A DNA stretch of 64,000 nt from Streptomyces canus. GTDB taxonomy: Bacteria; Actinomycetota; Actinomycetes; Streptomycetales; Streptomycetaceae. The stretch covers positions 4,125,001-4,189,000 of the forward strand of contig NZ_JAUSYQ010000002.1 in assembly GCF_030816965.1 (NCBI RefSeq). The letters are read 5' to 3'. A model generated the notes under the pieces. That model saw nothing but the letters and a program-made list of their open reading frames with translations. It was not told where the DNA came from and made no database searches. This document shows positions 37,089 to 46,220 of this stretch, piece after piece (the stretch's first letter is position 1; each line of letters opens with the position of its first letter). Both the position numbers and the translations under genes were made by a program.

Positions 37089-38632
37089 GCCTCGCTCCCC
37101 CTCCAGATGTCCGTGAACCGGTCGAGCAGTGCGGCCGCCGCCGTCACGTCGCCCGTGAGCGGCCGGTCGGCCGGGTCCTCTTCGAGGACCGCCTCGGCGA
37201 GCTCCAGCGCGCGGCCCACCGGGAGATCCGGGTCGGGCCTGAGGTCGCGCTGGCGCAGCGCCCGTACGGCGGCCACGAGTTCGCAGCCGACGACGAGACG
37301 GTACGCGCCGCACGCCCGCAGTGTCTGACGGGCGGCGAGCGAGGCGAAACTGGCCTGTTCCTCGACGCCTCGGGAGAGTACAGCGTGGCCGAGCGAGGCG
37401 GGCGCGGAGAAGGCCCGCAGATCGCCGAGGGCGGCTCCGGCGGCGTACTCCAGGATCATCACGCCGGAGGAGGCGGGCTCCTGGTCGGCGAGGAAGGGCC
37501 GCAGGCGGGTGAAGGCGGGCTCGTTGAGCGTGGAGAGCCGGGACGTGGACAGGCGGGCGACCTGGGTGAGGGCCAGCCTGAAGTGGTCGAGAGCAAGGGC
37601 GAGTTGGGCCTGGTAGAAGCCGCCGTGATGGTAGGCGGCCATGTCCTGGGGGGAGATGAGCGGATTCTCGGCGGCCGCGTTGATCTCGATCGCGAGGACC
37701 TCCTCCAGGGTGTCGGCGGCGTCCTGGGCGGGCCCGTGGATCTGGGGGAGACACCGGAAGCCGTACGGGTCCTGGATCCGGCCGAGCGGCGGGGTGGGCC
37801 GGTCCTCCGCCCCGATCAACTCCCGCATCCTCCGCGCCACTTCGACGGATCCGCGGTGCGGCCGGGCGGCGTGCACGGGGGCGGCGTACGCCTCGTGCGA
37901 CCCGTCCACGGCCAGCAGCGACAGCGCCCCCACGACCTGCGTGGCCTCGATGAGCCCGCGCAGCTCGTGCAGCGCGAGGGCGGCCTGGCCGAGGGTGAGG
38001 GCGTTGCTGCTGATGAAGGCGAGGGCGTCGTTGTTGTCGAGGAGCTGGGGCTCGGGGGCACCCCCGGTGGAGCCCGCCCCGGCAGCACCGTCCGTCCCTC
38101 GCCAAGGATGCTCCCCCGCCAGCGCCAGCCCCACCTGGGCCAGGGCCGCGATGTCTCCCGTGCCCACCGAGCCGAACTCGTTGACGACCGGGTACGCCCC
38201 GCTCTCCAGCGCCTCGCACAGGGCCGTCACGACGGTCGGCCGCAGCCCCGCGCCCCCCGCGAGCAGTTGGTTGGCCCGCACCGCGAGCGTCGCCCGGACC
38301 TGCCGGGCCGGGAGTTCCTCGCCGATCGCGCCGGCGTGACTGCGCAGCAGCCGCAGACCGTGTTCGGCGGCCGCCTCGGTGGGCACGTCCTCGTTCCGGT
38401 TGGCGCCGACACCGGTCGAGCGGCCGTAGACGCGTCCGGTCGCGGCGATCCGGCGGGCGGCGTCCCAGGACTCCGTGACGCGCTTCATCGCGTCGGTCCC
38501 GGGCACCGGCCGCGCGCTCCCGTCGGCGAGGCGGACGACGTCCGCGACGCCGAGACCGATCCCGTCGAGGACCACCAAGCCCGTGTGCCCGACCTTGACG
38601 GGATCAGGAGTGTCCACGATCCGAGACGACAT
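37085..38632 (-). CDS. Aromatic amino acid ammonia-lyase family protein with atypical MIO motif
   Basis: The 515-residue protein has the length and helical core of histidine/phenylalanine ammonia-lyases: YGRSTGVGANRN (the usual YGVNTGFG region, residues 69-80), LRSHAGAIGEELP, NNDALAFISSNALTLG, RIQDPYGFRCLPQIHGPAQD, ENPLISPQ and GGFYQAQLALALD. The electrophilic MIO cofactor normally comes from an Ala-Ser-Gly in GSVGASGD. Here the segment is GSVGTGD (residues 154-160), one residue shorter and without the serine. It is therefore either divergent or not a lyase. It overlaps rpiR and lies 5.6 kb from the hut operon, but the motif argues against calling it hutH. Confidence 0.8.
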   Translation of the reverse strand: MSSRIVDTPDPVKVGHTGLVVLDGIGLGVADVVRLADGSARPVPGTDAMKRVTESWDAARRIAATGRVYGRSTGVGANRNEDVPTEAAAEHGLRLLRSHAGAIGEELPARQVRATLAVRANQLLAGGAGLRPTVVTALCEALESGAYPVVNEFGSVGTGDIAALAQVGLALAGEHPWRGTDGAAGAGSTGGAPEPQLLDNNDALAFISSNALTLGQAALALHELRGLIEATQVVGALSLLAVDGSHEAYAAPVHAARPHRGSVEVARRMRELIGAEDRPTPPLGRIQDPYGFRCLPQIHGPAQDAADTLEEVLAIEINAAAENPLISPQDMAAYHHGGFYQAQLALALDHFRLALTQVARLSTSRLSTLNEPAFTRLRPFLADQEPASSGVMILEYAAGAALGDLRAFSAPASLGHAVLSRGVEEQASFASLAARQTLRACGAYRLVVGCELVAAVRALRQRDLRPDPDLPVGRALELAEAVLEEDPADRPLTGDVTAAAALLDRFTDIWRGSEA

Positions 38633-38708
38633 CTAGCTCAAACTCCCCTCAAAGCGGACATTCGATCTTGCCTGGCGGTCATCCGTTACCTCGGATTAAC
38701 ACCGAACC

Positions 38709-38714
38709 GTTGAC
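38709..38714 (+). promoter_or_regulatory. TTGACA -35-like hexamer before the ABC importer
   Basis: A perfect TTGACA lies 60 bp upstream of ATG 38774, in the divergent region shared with the ammonia-lyase-like gene. A matching -10 at 16-18 bp is weak (AGAACT), so only the -35 is suggested. Confidence 0.3.
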
Positions 38715-38773
38715 AACCTATTCAGCTACCGAGAACTCTGCATGACGTTATACAGCCGGGCAAGGGACATCTC

Positions 38774-39811
38774 ATGATCCAGTTCGACACGGTCCACAAG
38801 CGCTTCCCCAACGGCACGACAGCAGTGCACGATCTCACCCTCGACATGCCGGAAGGCGGCGTGACCGTCCTCGTCGGATCCTCCGGTTGCGGCAAGACGA
38901 CCACCCTCAGAATGATCAACCGGATGGTCGAGCCGACCTCCGGCACCATCAAGGTCGGCGGCAAGGACGTCACCCGGCAGGACGCGGCCGAACTGCGCCG
39001 CTCCATCGGTTACGTCATCCAGCAGTCGGGCCTCTTCCCGCACCGCACGGTGCTGGACAACATCGCCACCGTCCCGCTCCTGCTCGGCCACGGCCGCAAG
39101 AAGGCCCGGGCCCGGGCGGCGGAACTGCTGGAGACCGTCGGCCTGACCGCCGAGGCCGGCAAGCGGTACCCCCACCAGCTCTCCGGCGGCCAGCAACAGC
39201 GCGTCGGAGTCGCCCGCGCCCTCGCGGCCGACCCACCGGTGCTCCTCATGGACGAGCCCTTCGGCGCGGTCGACCCGGTGGTGCGCACCCAGCTCCAGGA
39301 CGAACTGCTCCGGCTCCAGAAGGAGTTGAACAAGACCATCGTCTTCGTCACCCACGACGTCGACGAGGCCGTACGCCTCGGCGACCGCATCGCGATCTTC
39401 CGGACCGGCGGTCACCTCGTCCAGTGCGCCCCGCCCGCCGAGCTCCTCGCCCGTCCGGCCGACGACTTCGTGGCCGACTTCCTCGGCGCCGAGCGCGGGC
39501 TGAAGCTGCTCTCGCTGAAGACCCTGGCCGAGGTCCCGCAGGGCCCGGCCCCGGACGGCGGCGCCTGGACGCTCGTACGCGACGAAGCCGGGAAGCCGGC
39601 GCACTGGCGTTCGGCAGACGCCCTCGAACTCCCCGTACGACCCCTCAAGGACGGGGACTCCCTGCTCGCCGCCCTCGACGAGTCCCTCGCCTCCCCCACC
39701 GGCCTGGTCGCCCGCGTCGACGCCGACGGCGTCCTGACCGGTGTCACCTCCCGCGACGACATCCACCGGCACGCCGGCCGCGCCCACACGGAAGCCCGGG
39801 TGGCCGCATGA
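38774..39811 (+). CDS. Osmoprotectant/glycine-betaine-type ABC importer, ATPase subunit
   Basis: The 345-residue ATPase has Walker A (GSSGCGKTTT), Q-loop IQQSGLFPH, signature QLSGGQQQRVGVARALA, Walker B (VLLMDEPFGAVDP) and switch His (VFVTHDVDEA). The C-terminal ~100 residues end with a CBS-like segment (SPTGLVARVDADGVLTGVTSRDDIHRHAG), as in OpuCA/ProV proteins that sense ionic strength. The VTHDVDEAVRLGDRIAIF context is typical of quaternary-amine importers. It overlaps the next gene by 4 nt and is the first gene of the importer operon. Confidence 0.9.
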   Translation: MIQFDTVHKRFPNGTTAVHDLTLDMPEGGVTVLVGSSGCGKTTTLRMINRMVEPTSGTIKVGGKDVTRQDAAELRRSIGYVIQQSGLFPHRTVLDNIATVPLLLGHGRKKARARAAELLETVGLTAEAGKRYPHQLSGGQQQRVGVARALAADPPVLLMDEPFGAVDPVVRTQLQDELLRLQKELNKTIVFVTHDVDEAVRLGDRIAIFRTGGHLVQCAPPAELLARPADDFVADFLGAERGLKLLSLKTLAEVPQGPAPDGGAWTLVRDEAGKPAHWRSADALELPVRPLKDGDSLLAALDESLASPTGLVARVDADGVLTGVTSRDDIHRHAGRAHTEARVAA

Positions 39812-40449
39812 CCATCGACTGGTCGTGGATATCCGGCCACACCGACGACCTGACCACCCTCACGGTCTCCCACCTCCAGGCAGCCCTGAGCGCCGTCTTC
39901 TTCGGCCTGCTGATCTCGCTGCCCCTCGCGGTGGTCGCCCACCGGATCCGCCCCCTGCGCGGGTTCCTGCTCGGGCTCTCGAACGTCCTGTTCACGATCC
40001 CCTCCATCGCGATCTTCGTGCTTCTGCTGCCGGTCAGCGGTCTGACCCGCACCACGACCGTGATCGGCCTGACGGTCTACACCCTGGTCGTCCTGCTGCG
40101 GAACACGGTCGAGGGCCTCGACTCGGTCCCCGCGAAGACGAAGGAGGCCGCGAAGGCGATGGGTACGCGCCCCCTGCGCACGCTCCTCACCGTCGAACTG
40201 CCCCTCGCACTCCCGGTGATCATGGCGGGCGTGCGGATCGCGACCGTCATGTCGATCTCCCTGGTGTCGGTCGCCACCTACATCGGCGACGGCGGCCTCG
40301 GCCAGCTCTTCACCGACGGCTTCCAGCGCGACTTCCCGACCCCGGTGATCGTGGGCGTGGTCCTCACGCTCCTGCTCGCCGTGGTCGCGGACGCCCTGCT
40401 GGTGGCCCTCCAGTACGTCCTGACCCCGTGGCGGCGGAGGCGAGCCTGA
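39808..40449 (+). CDS. Osmoprotectant ABC importer, permease subunit 1
   Basis: The 213-residue permease has about six membrane helices and the BPD permease EAA loop (KEAAKAMGTRPLRTLLTVELPLALPVIMAGVRIA). It resembles OpuCB/ProW-type subunits. It begins with ATG 39808 in an ATGA overlap with the ATPase gene and lies 1 nt before the second permease. The two permeases would form a heterodimer. Confidence 0.9.
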   Translation: MTIDWSWISGHTDDLTTLTVSHLQAALSAVFFGLLISLPLAVVAHRIRPLRGFLLGLSNVLFTIPSIAIFVLLLPVSGLTRTTTVIGLTVYTLVVLLRNTVEGLDSVPAKTKEAAKAMGTRPLRTLLTVELPLALPVIMAGVRIATVMSISLVSVATYIGDGGLGQLFTDGFQRDFPTPVIVGVVLTLLLAVVADALLVALQYVLTPWRRRRA

Positions 40450-40450
40450 C

Positions 40451-41113
40451 ATGTACGAACTCTTCAAGAACCTCGGCTCCTGGCTGACCAGCGGCTCCCA
40501 GTGGACCGGCTCGGACGGCATCGCCCATCGCCTCGCCGAGCACCTTCAGTACTCACTCCTCGCGACCCTCGTCGCGGCCGCGATCGGCCTGCCCCTCGGC
40601 CTGCTGATCGGCCACACCGGCAAGGGCGCCTTCCTCGCGATCAACCTCGCCTCCTTCGGCCGCGCCCTGCCGACCGTCGGCCTGGTCGTGCTGGTCTTCC
40701 TGGCCGGCGGCCTGTCCATGCTCCCGGTCTATGTCGCCCTGGTCGCGCTCGCGGTCCCGGCGATCGTCACCAACACCTACGCCGGCATGACGGCCGTCGA
40801 CCCGGACGTCAAGGACGCCGCCCGCGGCCAGGGCATGCGCGGCCACCAGGTCCTCCTCCAGGTCGAACTGCCGCTCGCACTCCCCCTGATCATGACCGGC
40901 CTGCGCCTGGCACTCATCCAGGTCGTCGCCACCGCGACCATCGCGGCCTACGTCTCCTTCGGCGGCCTGGGCCGCTACGTCTTCGACGGCCTCGCCCAGC
41001 GCGACCTCGTACAGGTGCTCGGCGGAGCGGTGCTGGTCGCCGTGGTCGCCGTAGCCCTCGACCTGCTGCTGTCCGGCCTCCAGCGCTTCCTCTTCCGCCA
41101 CCGCACTGCATAG
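40451..41113 (+). CDS. Osmoprotectant ABC importer, permease subunit 2
   Basis: The 220-residue permease has about six helices and an EAA-type loop (KDAARGQGMRGHQVLLQVELPLALPLIMTGLRLALIQVV), typical of OpuCD-like partners. RBS-like sequence is weak because it starts one base after the upstream stop, which suggests coupled translation. It is followed by the binding protein gene after 11 nt. Confidence 0.9.
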   Translation: MYELFKNLGSWLTSGSQWTGSDGIAHRLAEHLQYSLLATLVAAAIGLPLGLLIGHTGKGAFLAINLASFGRALPTVGLVVLVFLAGGLSMLPVYVALVALAVPAIVTNTYAGMTAVDPDVKDAARGQGMRGHQVLLQVELPLALPLIMTGLRLALIQVVATATIAAYVSFGGLGRYVFDGLAQRDLVQVLGGAVLVAVVAVALDLLLSGLQRFLFRHRTA

Positions 41114-41124
41114 GGACCTCCCAG

Positions 41125-42054
41125 ATGAACCGACGCACCCTCCTCGCCGGCCTCTTCGCGGCGGCCTCCGTACCCGCGCTCTCCGCCTGCTCCAGCGGCG
41201 TCACCTCGCTCGACGGCGGCGGGACGACCTCCGGCGGGAGCGGCTCCAGCAAGGGCGGAGTCACCATCGGCACCGCCAACTTCACCGAGAACCAGGTGCT
41301 GGGCTACCTCTACGCCGCGGTGCTCCAGCAGGCCGGCGTGAAGGTGAAGGTCCGCCCGAACCTCGGCACCCGCGAGATCGTGATCCCCGCGCTCAAGGCG
41401 GGCGACATCGACCTGCTGCCCGAGTACCAGGGCGCCCTGCTCAACTACCTCGCCCCGAAGGACGCCTCCGCCGAGCCGGGCACCATGCAGAACGCGCTCA
41501 CCCTGGCGCTGCCCGGCGGCCTCCAGGTGCTGCCGTACGGCCAGGCGGCCGACTCCGACTGCTTCGTCGTCACCCGGGCGACCGCACGGAAGTACGGCCT
41601 GACCTCCCTCGCCGACCTCGCCAAGCAGAACGGCGAGCTGGTCATCGGCGCCGCGCCCGAGGTGAAGAAGCGCCGGGTGGGCGCGGTCGGGCTGAAGGAC
41701 GTGTACGGCGTCGAGTTCAAGGAGTTCAAGTCGCTCGACTCGGACGGCCCGCTGGTCAAGGGCGCGCTGAAGAAGGGGGACGTGGACGTGGCGAACCTGT
41801 TCACCACCGACACCGACATCGCGGCCAACGGCTGGGTGGTGCTCACCGATCCCAGGAACCTCATCCCCAGCCAGCACATCGTCCCCCTCATCGCCGACCG
41901 CAAGGCCGACGACACGGTCCGCAAGGCGCTCGCCCGCCTCGGGAACGTCCTCACCACCGAGCAGCTCACCCAGCTCAACAGCCAGGTCGACAACGACAAG
42001 AAGGACCCGGAGGACGTGGCGAACGCATACGCGAAGCAGCACGGGCTGGCCTAG
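41125..42054 (+). CDS. Osmoprotectant ABC importer, substrate-binding lipoprotein
   Basis: The 309-residue protein has a twin-arginine-like signal (MNRRTLLAGLFAAASVPALS) ending in a lipobox cysteine (SAC), then a Gly/Ser linker. The binding fold follows (VTIGTANFTENQVLGYLYAAVL, GTREIVIPALKAGDIDLLPEYQGALLNYL), typical of OpuAC/ProX quaternary-amine binding proteins. The dispersed aromatic residues expected for betaine/choline binding cannot be confirmed by eye. The order ATPase-permease-permease-SBP matches choline/betaine importers. Confidence 0.9.
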   Translation: MNRRTLLAGLFAAASVPALSACSSGVTSLDGGGTTSGGSGSSKGGVTIGTANFTENQVLGYLYAAVLQQAGVKVKVRPNLGTREIVIPALKAGDIDLLPEYQGALLNYLAPKDASAEPGTMQNALTLALPGGLQVLPYGQAADSDCFVVTRATARKYGLTSLADLAKQNGELVIGAAPEVKKRRVGAVGLKDVYGVEFKEFKSLDSDGPLVKGALKKGDVDVANLFTTDTDIAANGWVVLTDPRNLIPSQHIVPLIADRKADDTVRKALARLGNVLTTEQLTQLNSQVDNDKKDPEDVANAYAKQHGLA

Positions 42055-42125
42055 GAAGGACCCCCGCCGCAACAGGGGGGATAACCCCAGTGCAGCGGGC
42101 GTTCCGGCTGCCTACCGTGGGTTCC

Positions 42126-42566
42126 ATGACCCCAATGGATGAGCGGGACCCCGAACTCAAGAAGGAACTCAACGCCACCCTGCAGGCCCGCAGGGAACTG
42201 GGCGAGGAGTACGAGTCCGCGCTGGTCGACTCGTTCCTGGAGAAGGTCGACCAGCGGATCGACGGCGCCGTGGACCGCCGCCTGCGCCGGCAGCTCGCCG
42301 AGCAGCAGATGGTGACGGCCCGGGGCGCCCGCTCGCCGAAGTCCACCGACTCCTTCGGCGAACGCTTCGGCTTCGGCATCGTCTCCATGGTCCTGGCGAT
42401 CCCGCTCTCCGCGATCGGCGGCGGCGTCGCCCACCTGCCCGGCCTGCTGGTCTCCTGGGTCGGCATCGTCGGCGTCAACGCCTTCCAGGCGCTGCGCGTC
42501 AACCCGGACCTCTTCCGGGGCCGGCGCGCGAAGCCGTCCTCCCCGAGCAGCGACTGGGAGGGCTGA
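42126..42566 (+). CDS. Conserved actinobacterial membrane protein
   Basis: The 146-residue protein has a charged, coiled-coil-like N-terminal half (ELKKELNATLQARRELGEEYESALVDSFLEKVDQRIDGAVDRRLRRQ) followed by two short hydrophobic segments (FGIVSMVLAIPLSAIGG, LPGLLVSWVGIVGVNAF). ATG 42126 is the first start; ATG 42135 is possible. I know no function for this family. Confidence 0.7.
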   Translation: MTPMDERDPELKKELNATLQARRELGEEYESALVDSFLEKVDQRIDGAVDRRLRRQLAEQQMVTARGARSPKSTDSFGERFGFGIVSMVLAIPLSAIGGGVAHLPGLLVSWVGIVGVNAFQALRVNPDLFRGRRAKPSSPSSDWEG

Positions 42567-42574
42567 CCCGGCGC

Positions 42575-43339
42575 TCACACCTGCGCGGTCGGCAGCACCA
42601 TGACCTGACGCAGATTGACGTGCCGCGGCCGGCTGGTGACGTACGCGACGAGGTCGGCGAGCTCCGTGGCCGCCAGCGTGCCCATCGCCTCGGCCATCCC
42701 GACGACCTGCTCCCGCAGCCCGTCGCCGTCGATGTGCGTGGCCAGCTCGCTCTCCGTCAGCCCCGGCTCGATGTTGGTGACCCGCACCCCCCGCGGCCCG
42801 AACTCGTTGCGCAGCAGCGCCGAGAGATGGGTGACCGCGGCCTTCGTCGCCCCATACACCGCGTAGTTGGTGAAGTTGGTGACGTGCGCGCCGATGGACG
42901 AGACGTTCACCAGGTCCGCGCTGCGCCCCTGCGCGGCCGCCTCGTTCAGGTCACCGGCGAGGGCCCCGATGACGCGCAGAACACCGGTGACATTGGTGTC
43001 GATCATCCGCTGCCACTCGTCGACACGGGCGTTGGCGATCGGGTTCGGCAGCATCACGCCCGCGTTGTTCACGACCAGGTCGACGGTGCCGTAGGCCGCG
43101 TGGACGCTCTCCACGGCCGCCGCCACGGACGCGTCCTCGGTGACGTCGGCGACCACGGCCAGCGCCTGACCTCCGTCGGCCCGGATCTTCCCGACGATCG
43201 CCTCCAGCCGCTCACCGCGCCGCGCGAGCAGCGCGACCCGCGCCCCCTGCGCGGCCAGCAGCACCGCCGTGGCCTCTCCGATGCCGCTCGCCGCTCCGGT
43301 GACGACGGCGGTACGTCCGGCCAGATTCTCGTACGACAT
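42575..43339 (-). CDS. Short-chain dehydrogenase/reductase
   Basis: The 254-residue classical SDR has the cofactor motif TGAASGIGEA, NNAGVM, catalytic Ser (VSSIGAHV), and the YxxxK dyad (YGATKAAVTHLS). The arginine in LLARRGERL suggests NADP(H). It is divergent from an XRE-type regulator, a common arrangement in Streptomyces in which the regulator represses the reductase. Substrate unknown. Confidence 0.92.
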   Translation of the reverse strand: MSYENLAGRTAVVTGAASGIGEATAVLLAAQGARVALLARRGERLEAIVGKIRADGGQALAVVADVTEDASVAAAVESVHAAYGTVDLVVNNAGVMLPNPIANARVDEWQRMIDTNVTGVLRVIGALAGDLNEAAAQGRSADLVNVSSIGAHVTNFTNYAVYGATKAAVTHLSALLRNEFGPRGVRVTNIEPGLTESELATHIDGDGLREQVVGMAEAMGTLAATELADLVAYVTSRPRHVNLRQVMVLPTAQV

Positions 43340-43435
43340 CGATGTGCTCCTCGGTGGGATGTCCGCCGGGGTCGCTCCCCGGCCTCGTCCACCACCCTGC
43401 GGCGTCCGGGCAGCCGTACCCAGGGATGCGCTTTT

Positions 43436-43489
43436 CCTGGGTCTGCCAGTACCAGGTTAGAAACCGGGACCTCCCCTACGATCGAACCC
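43436..43489. promoter_or_regulatory. Divergent SDR/XRE region: dyad and -10 element
   Basis: CCTGG (43436-43440) and CCAGG (43452-43456) form a dyad around CCAGTA, and a TACGAT -10-like hexamer occurs at 43477-43482. Transcription from it would begin at about the regulator's ATG (43490), predicting a leaderless mRNA. The dyad is a candidate operator for the XRE protein. Confidence 0.45.
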
Positions 43490-44323
43490 ATGAACGGGGA
43501 CCTCGGAGACTTCCTGCGCTCACGCCGCGCCCGCATCCGGCCCGAGGAGGTGGGGCTGCCCTCGCACGGCAGGCGCCGCGTGCCCGGTCTGCGCCGGGAA
43601 GAGGTGGCGCAGCTGGCCGGAGTGAGCGTGGACTACTACATCCGGCTGGAGCAGGGCAGGGGCCCCAGCGTTTCGGAGGGGGTCCTGGACGCGGTCGCGC
43701 GCGTACTGCGCCTGGACGAGACCGAGCACGCCTATCTGCGTACGGTGGCCCGGCCGACGAGGAAGAAGCCGGGCCCGCGCCGCGAGGCCGCGCCACGCGT
43801 GCGCCCCGGAGTCCAACTGCTGCTCGACAGCATGGACCGCACCCCCGCCTTCGTCCTCGGGCCCAGGATGGACGTGCTCGCCTGGAACGCCCTCGCCGAT
43901 GCGCTGAGCGGCTACAGCCGCATGGCTCCCGCACGCCGCAACATCGTCCGCCAGCTCTTCCTGGAGCCCGAGGACCGCGACCTCTATCCCGACTTCGCGG
44001 CGGTCGCCTCCCAGAGCGTGGCCCATCTGCGCCTGAACGCGGGAGCCCACCCCGACGACCCCGCACTGCGCGACCTCGTCGGCGAACTCTCCCTCAAGAG
44101 CGAGGACTTCCGCCGGCTGTGGGCCGACCACCAGGTCAAGGCGTGCATGTACGGCGTCAAACGCGTCCGGCACCCGGTGGCGGGCCTGCTGACCCTGCCG
44201 TACGAGTCCCTGGTCCTGCCGGAGACCCCCGACCGGACGCTCGTGGCGTACACGCCGGAGCCGGGGTCGGAGACGGCGGAGAGGCTTGCGCTGCTGGGCA
44301 GTTGGACCAGTACGAGCGCGTAG
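43490..44323 (+). CDS. XRE-family (MmyB-like) transcriptional regulator
   Basis: The 277-residue protein has an N-terminal helix-turn-helix (LGDFLRSRRARIRPEEVGLP, VPGLRREEVAQLAGVSVDYYIRLEQGRG). A C-terminal PAS-like MmyB ligand domain follows (AFVLGPRMDVLAWNALADALSGYS, LRDLVGELSLKSEDFRRLWADHQV, HPVAGLLTLPYESL). MmyB-type regulators bind fatty-acid-like ligands in some cases. It is paired with the divergent SDR gene. ATG 43490 lacks a ribosome site but sits 8 nt after TACGAT. Confidence 0.9.
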   Translation: MNGDLGDFLRSRRARIRPEEVGLPSHGRRRVPGLRREEVAQLAGVSVDYYIRLEQGRGPSVSEGVLDAVARVLRLDETEHAYLRTVARPTRKKPGPRREAAPRVRPGVQLLLDSMDRTPAFVLGPRMDVLAWNALADALSGYSRMAPARRNIVRQLFLEPEDRDLYPDFAAVASQSVAHLRLNAGAHPDDPALRDLVGELSLKSEDFRRLWADHQVKACMYGVKRVRHPVAGLLTLPYESLVLPETPDRTLVAYTPEPGSETAERLALLGSWTSTSA

Positions 44324-44669
44324 AAAAGAGCAGCGAAAAGCAGCAAAGATATGCGCGGGGACCGCCGCACCCCCGTTACCGGGGGGCGGGACGACGGCGG
44401 TCCCCGCGAAGGACGTGGACCGGGTCAGGCCAGGTCTCACGTCCGGCGTCCATGGAGGTCCGGGAGCCGCTCCGGAGGTCCTTGGACGTTCGGCGCCGGC
44501 CGGGGCGGGGAGCCGCTCCCGCCCTGCCGACATCCACTAATGTGCCCGACCCGTGTTAAGCGTGTGCTGCGCGGACGTGACACGCTCGTACCAGTTCCGC
44601 GAAGTCCACCCTTTCGGTGGGAAACCGCAAGTTCGCCGCCGGCACCCGGGGTTCACCGGACGTTTCCCG
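44324..44669. other. Intergenic stretch between XRE regulator and cbs
   Basis: About 345 bases lie between two convergent genes. I see no convincing ORF, RNA gene or long inverted repeat. Short GC-rich inverted segments could act as terminators, but none is clear. Confidence 0.4.
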
Positions 44670-46058
44670 CTACTTCCCGCCCTTGGCGAGGAAGGCCAGC
44701 AGGTCCTGGCGGCTGATGACGCCGGTGGGCTTGCCCTCCACGAGGACGATGGCCGCGTCCGCCCGACCGAGGACCGACATCAGGTCGCCGACCGGCTCGC
44801 CGGAGCCGACCTGGGGAAGGGGGGCCGACATGTGCTTCTCCAGCGGGTCCTCCAGCGAGGCCCGCTGGGCGAACAGGGCGTCGAGCAGCTCGCGTTCGAC
44901 GACCGAGCCGACGACCTCCGCGGCCATCACGTCCGGGTGGCCGGCGCCCGGCTTGACGATCGGCATCTGCGAGACGCCGTACTCCCGCAGTACCTCGATG
45001 GCCTCGCCCACCGTCTCGTCCGGGTGCATGTGGACGAGGGAGGGGATGGCGCCGTGCACCTTGTCGTTGAGGACGTCGGCGACGCGGGCGCTGGGACCCT
45101 CGTCCTCCAGGAAGCCGTAGTCGGCCATCCACTCGTCGTTGAAGATCTTCGAGAGGTACCCGCGCCCGCTGTCCGGGAGCAGGACCACCACGACGCCGTT
45201 CTCGTCCAGGCGCTCGGCGACCCGCAGGGCCGCGACGACGGCCATGCCGCAGGAGCCGCCCACCAGCAGGCCCTCCTCCTTGGCCAGCCGGCGGGTCATC
45301 TGGAAGGAGTCCTTGTCCGACACCGCGACGATCTCGTCGGCGACGGTCCGGTCGTAGGCGGTCGGCCAGAAGTCCTCGCCGACGCCCTCGACGAGATACG
45401 GCCGCCCGGACCCGCCGGAGTACACGGACCCCTCCGGGTCGGCGCCGATGACCTGGACCTTGCCGTCACTGGCGTCCTTCAGATAGCGGCCGGTGCCGGA
45501 GATGGTGCCGCCGGTGCCGACGCCCGCCACGAAGTGGGTGATCCTCCCCTCCGTCTGCTCCCACAGCTCAGGGCCGGTGGAGTGGTAGTGGGAGAGCGGG
45601 TTGTTGGGGTTGGAGTACTGGTCGGGCTTCCACGCACCGGGCGTCTCGCGCACCAGCCGGTCGGAGACGTTGTAGTAGGAGTCCGGGTGCTCGGGGTCCA
45701 CGGCGGTCGGGCAGACGACGACCTCGGCGCCGTAGGCCCGCAGGACGTTGATCTTGTCCGTCGACACCTTGTCGGGGCACACGAAGATGCACTTGTACCC
45801 CTTCTGCTGCGCCACGATGGCGAGCCCGACCCCGGTGTTTCCGCTGGTCGGCTCGACGATGGTGCCCCCGGGCTTCAGTGCCCCGCTCTCCTCCGCCGCC
45901 TCGATCATGCGCAGGGCGATGCGGTCCTTCACGGAGCCGCCGGGGTTGAAGTACTCGACCTTGGCCAGGACGGTCGCCTTGATGCCCTTGGTCACGCTGT
46001 TGAGCCTCACCAGCGGGGTGTTGCCGACGAGGCTGATCATCGAGTCGTGGAATTGCAC
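44670..46058 (-). CDS. cbs: Cystathionine beta-synthase
   Basis: CBS condenses serine and homocysteine to cystathionine in reverse transsulfuration. The 462-residue protein has a PLP fold-II domain with the lysine in NPGGSVKDRIALRM, phosphate loop TSGNTGVGLAI and GVGTGGTISGTGRYLK, and GGSCGMA. Two C-terminal CBS domains follow (IPSLVHMHPDETVGEAIEVLREYGVSQMPIV; AAIVLVEGKPTGVISRQDLL). There is no heme-binding N-terminal extension. ATG is at 46058 and the gene is divergent from the SGNH hydrolase. Confidence 0.94.
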   Translation of the reverse strand: MQFHDSMISLVGNTPLVRLNSVTKGIKATVLAKVEYFNPGGSVKDRIALRMIEAAEESGALKPGGTIVEPTSGNTGVGLAIVAQQKGYKCIFVCPDKVSTDKINVLRAYGAEVVVCPTAVDPEHPDSYYNVSDRLVRETPGAWKPDQYSNPNNPLSHYHSTGPELWEQTEGRITHFVAGVGTGGTISGTGRYLKDASDGKVQVIGADPEGSVYSGGSGRPYLVEGVGEDFWPTAYDRTVADEIVAVSDKDSFQMTRRLAKEEGLLVGGSCGMAVVAALRVAERLDENGVVVVLLPDSGRGYLSKIFNDEWMADYGFLEDEGPSARVADVLNDKVHGAIPSLVHMHPDETVGEAIEVLREYGVSQMPIVKPGAGHPDVMAAEVVGSVVERELLDALFAQRASLEDPLEKHMSAPLPQVGSGEPVGDLMSVLGRADAAIVLVEGKPTGVISRQDLLAFLAKGGK

Positions 46059-46220
46059 CGTTGTCTCCGGATGCTTGCAAAAGAAGTGGTCCTAGTGGTC
46101 CAGCCAGCCTATGGCCTGATCGGGCGCCATGACGGTCGTTCACTCCCCGTTGGGATTGGGCCACGGTCCGTGCGGGGCAAGGAGTGGGTGTAGCGGGTTC
46201 GACGGAGGTGGCGGCGACGT

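Noticed and set aside
37085..38632. Calling the lyase-like gene hutH (histidase)
   Set aside because: The Ala-Ser-Gly MIO triplet is absent and the gene is not in the hut operon, so the name would be unsafe.
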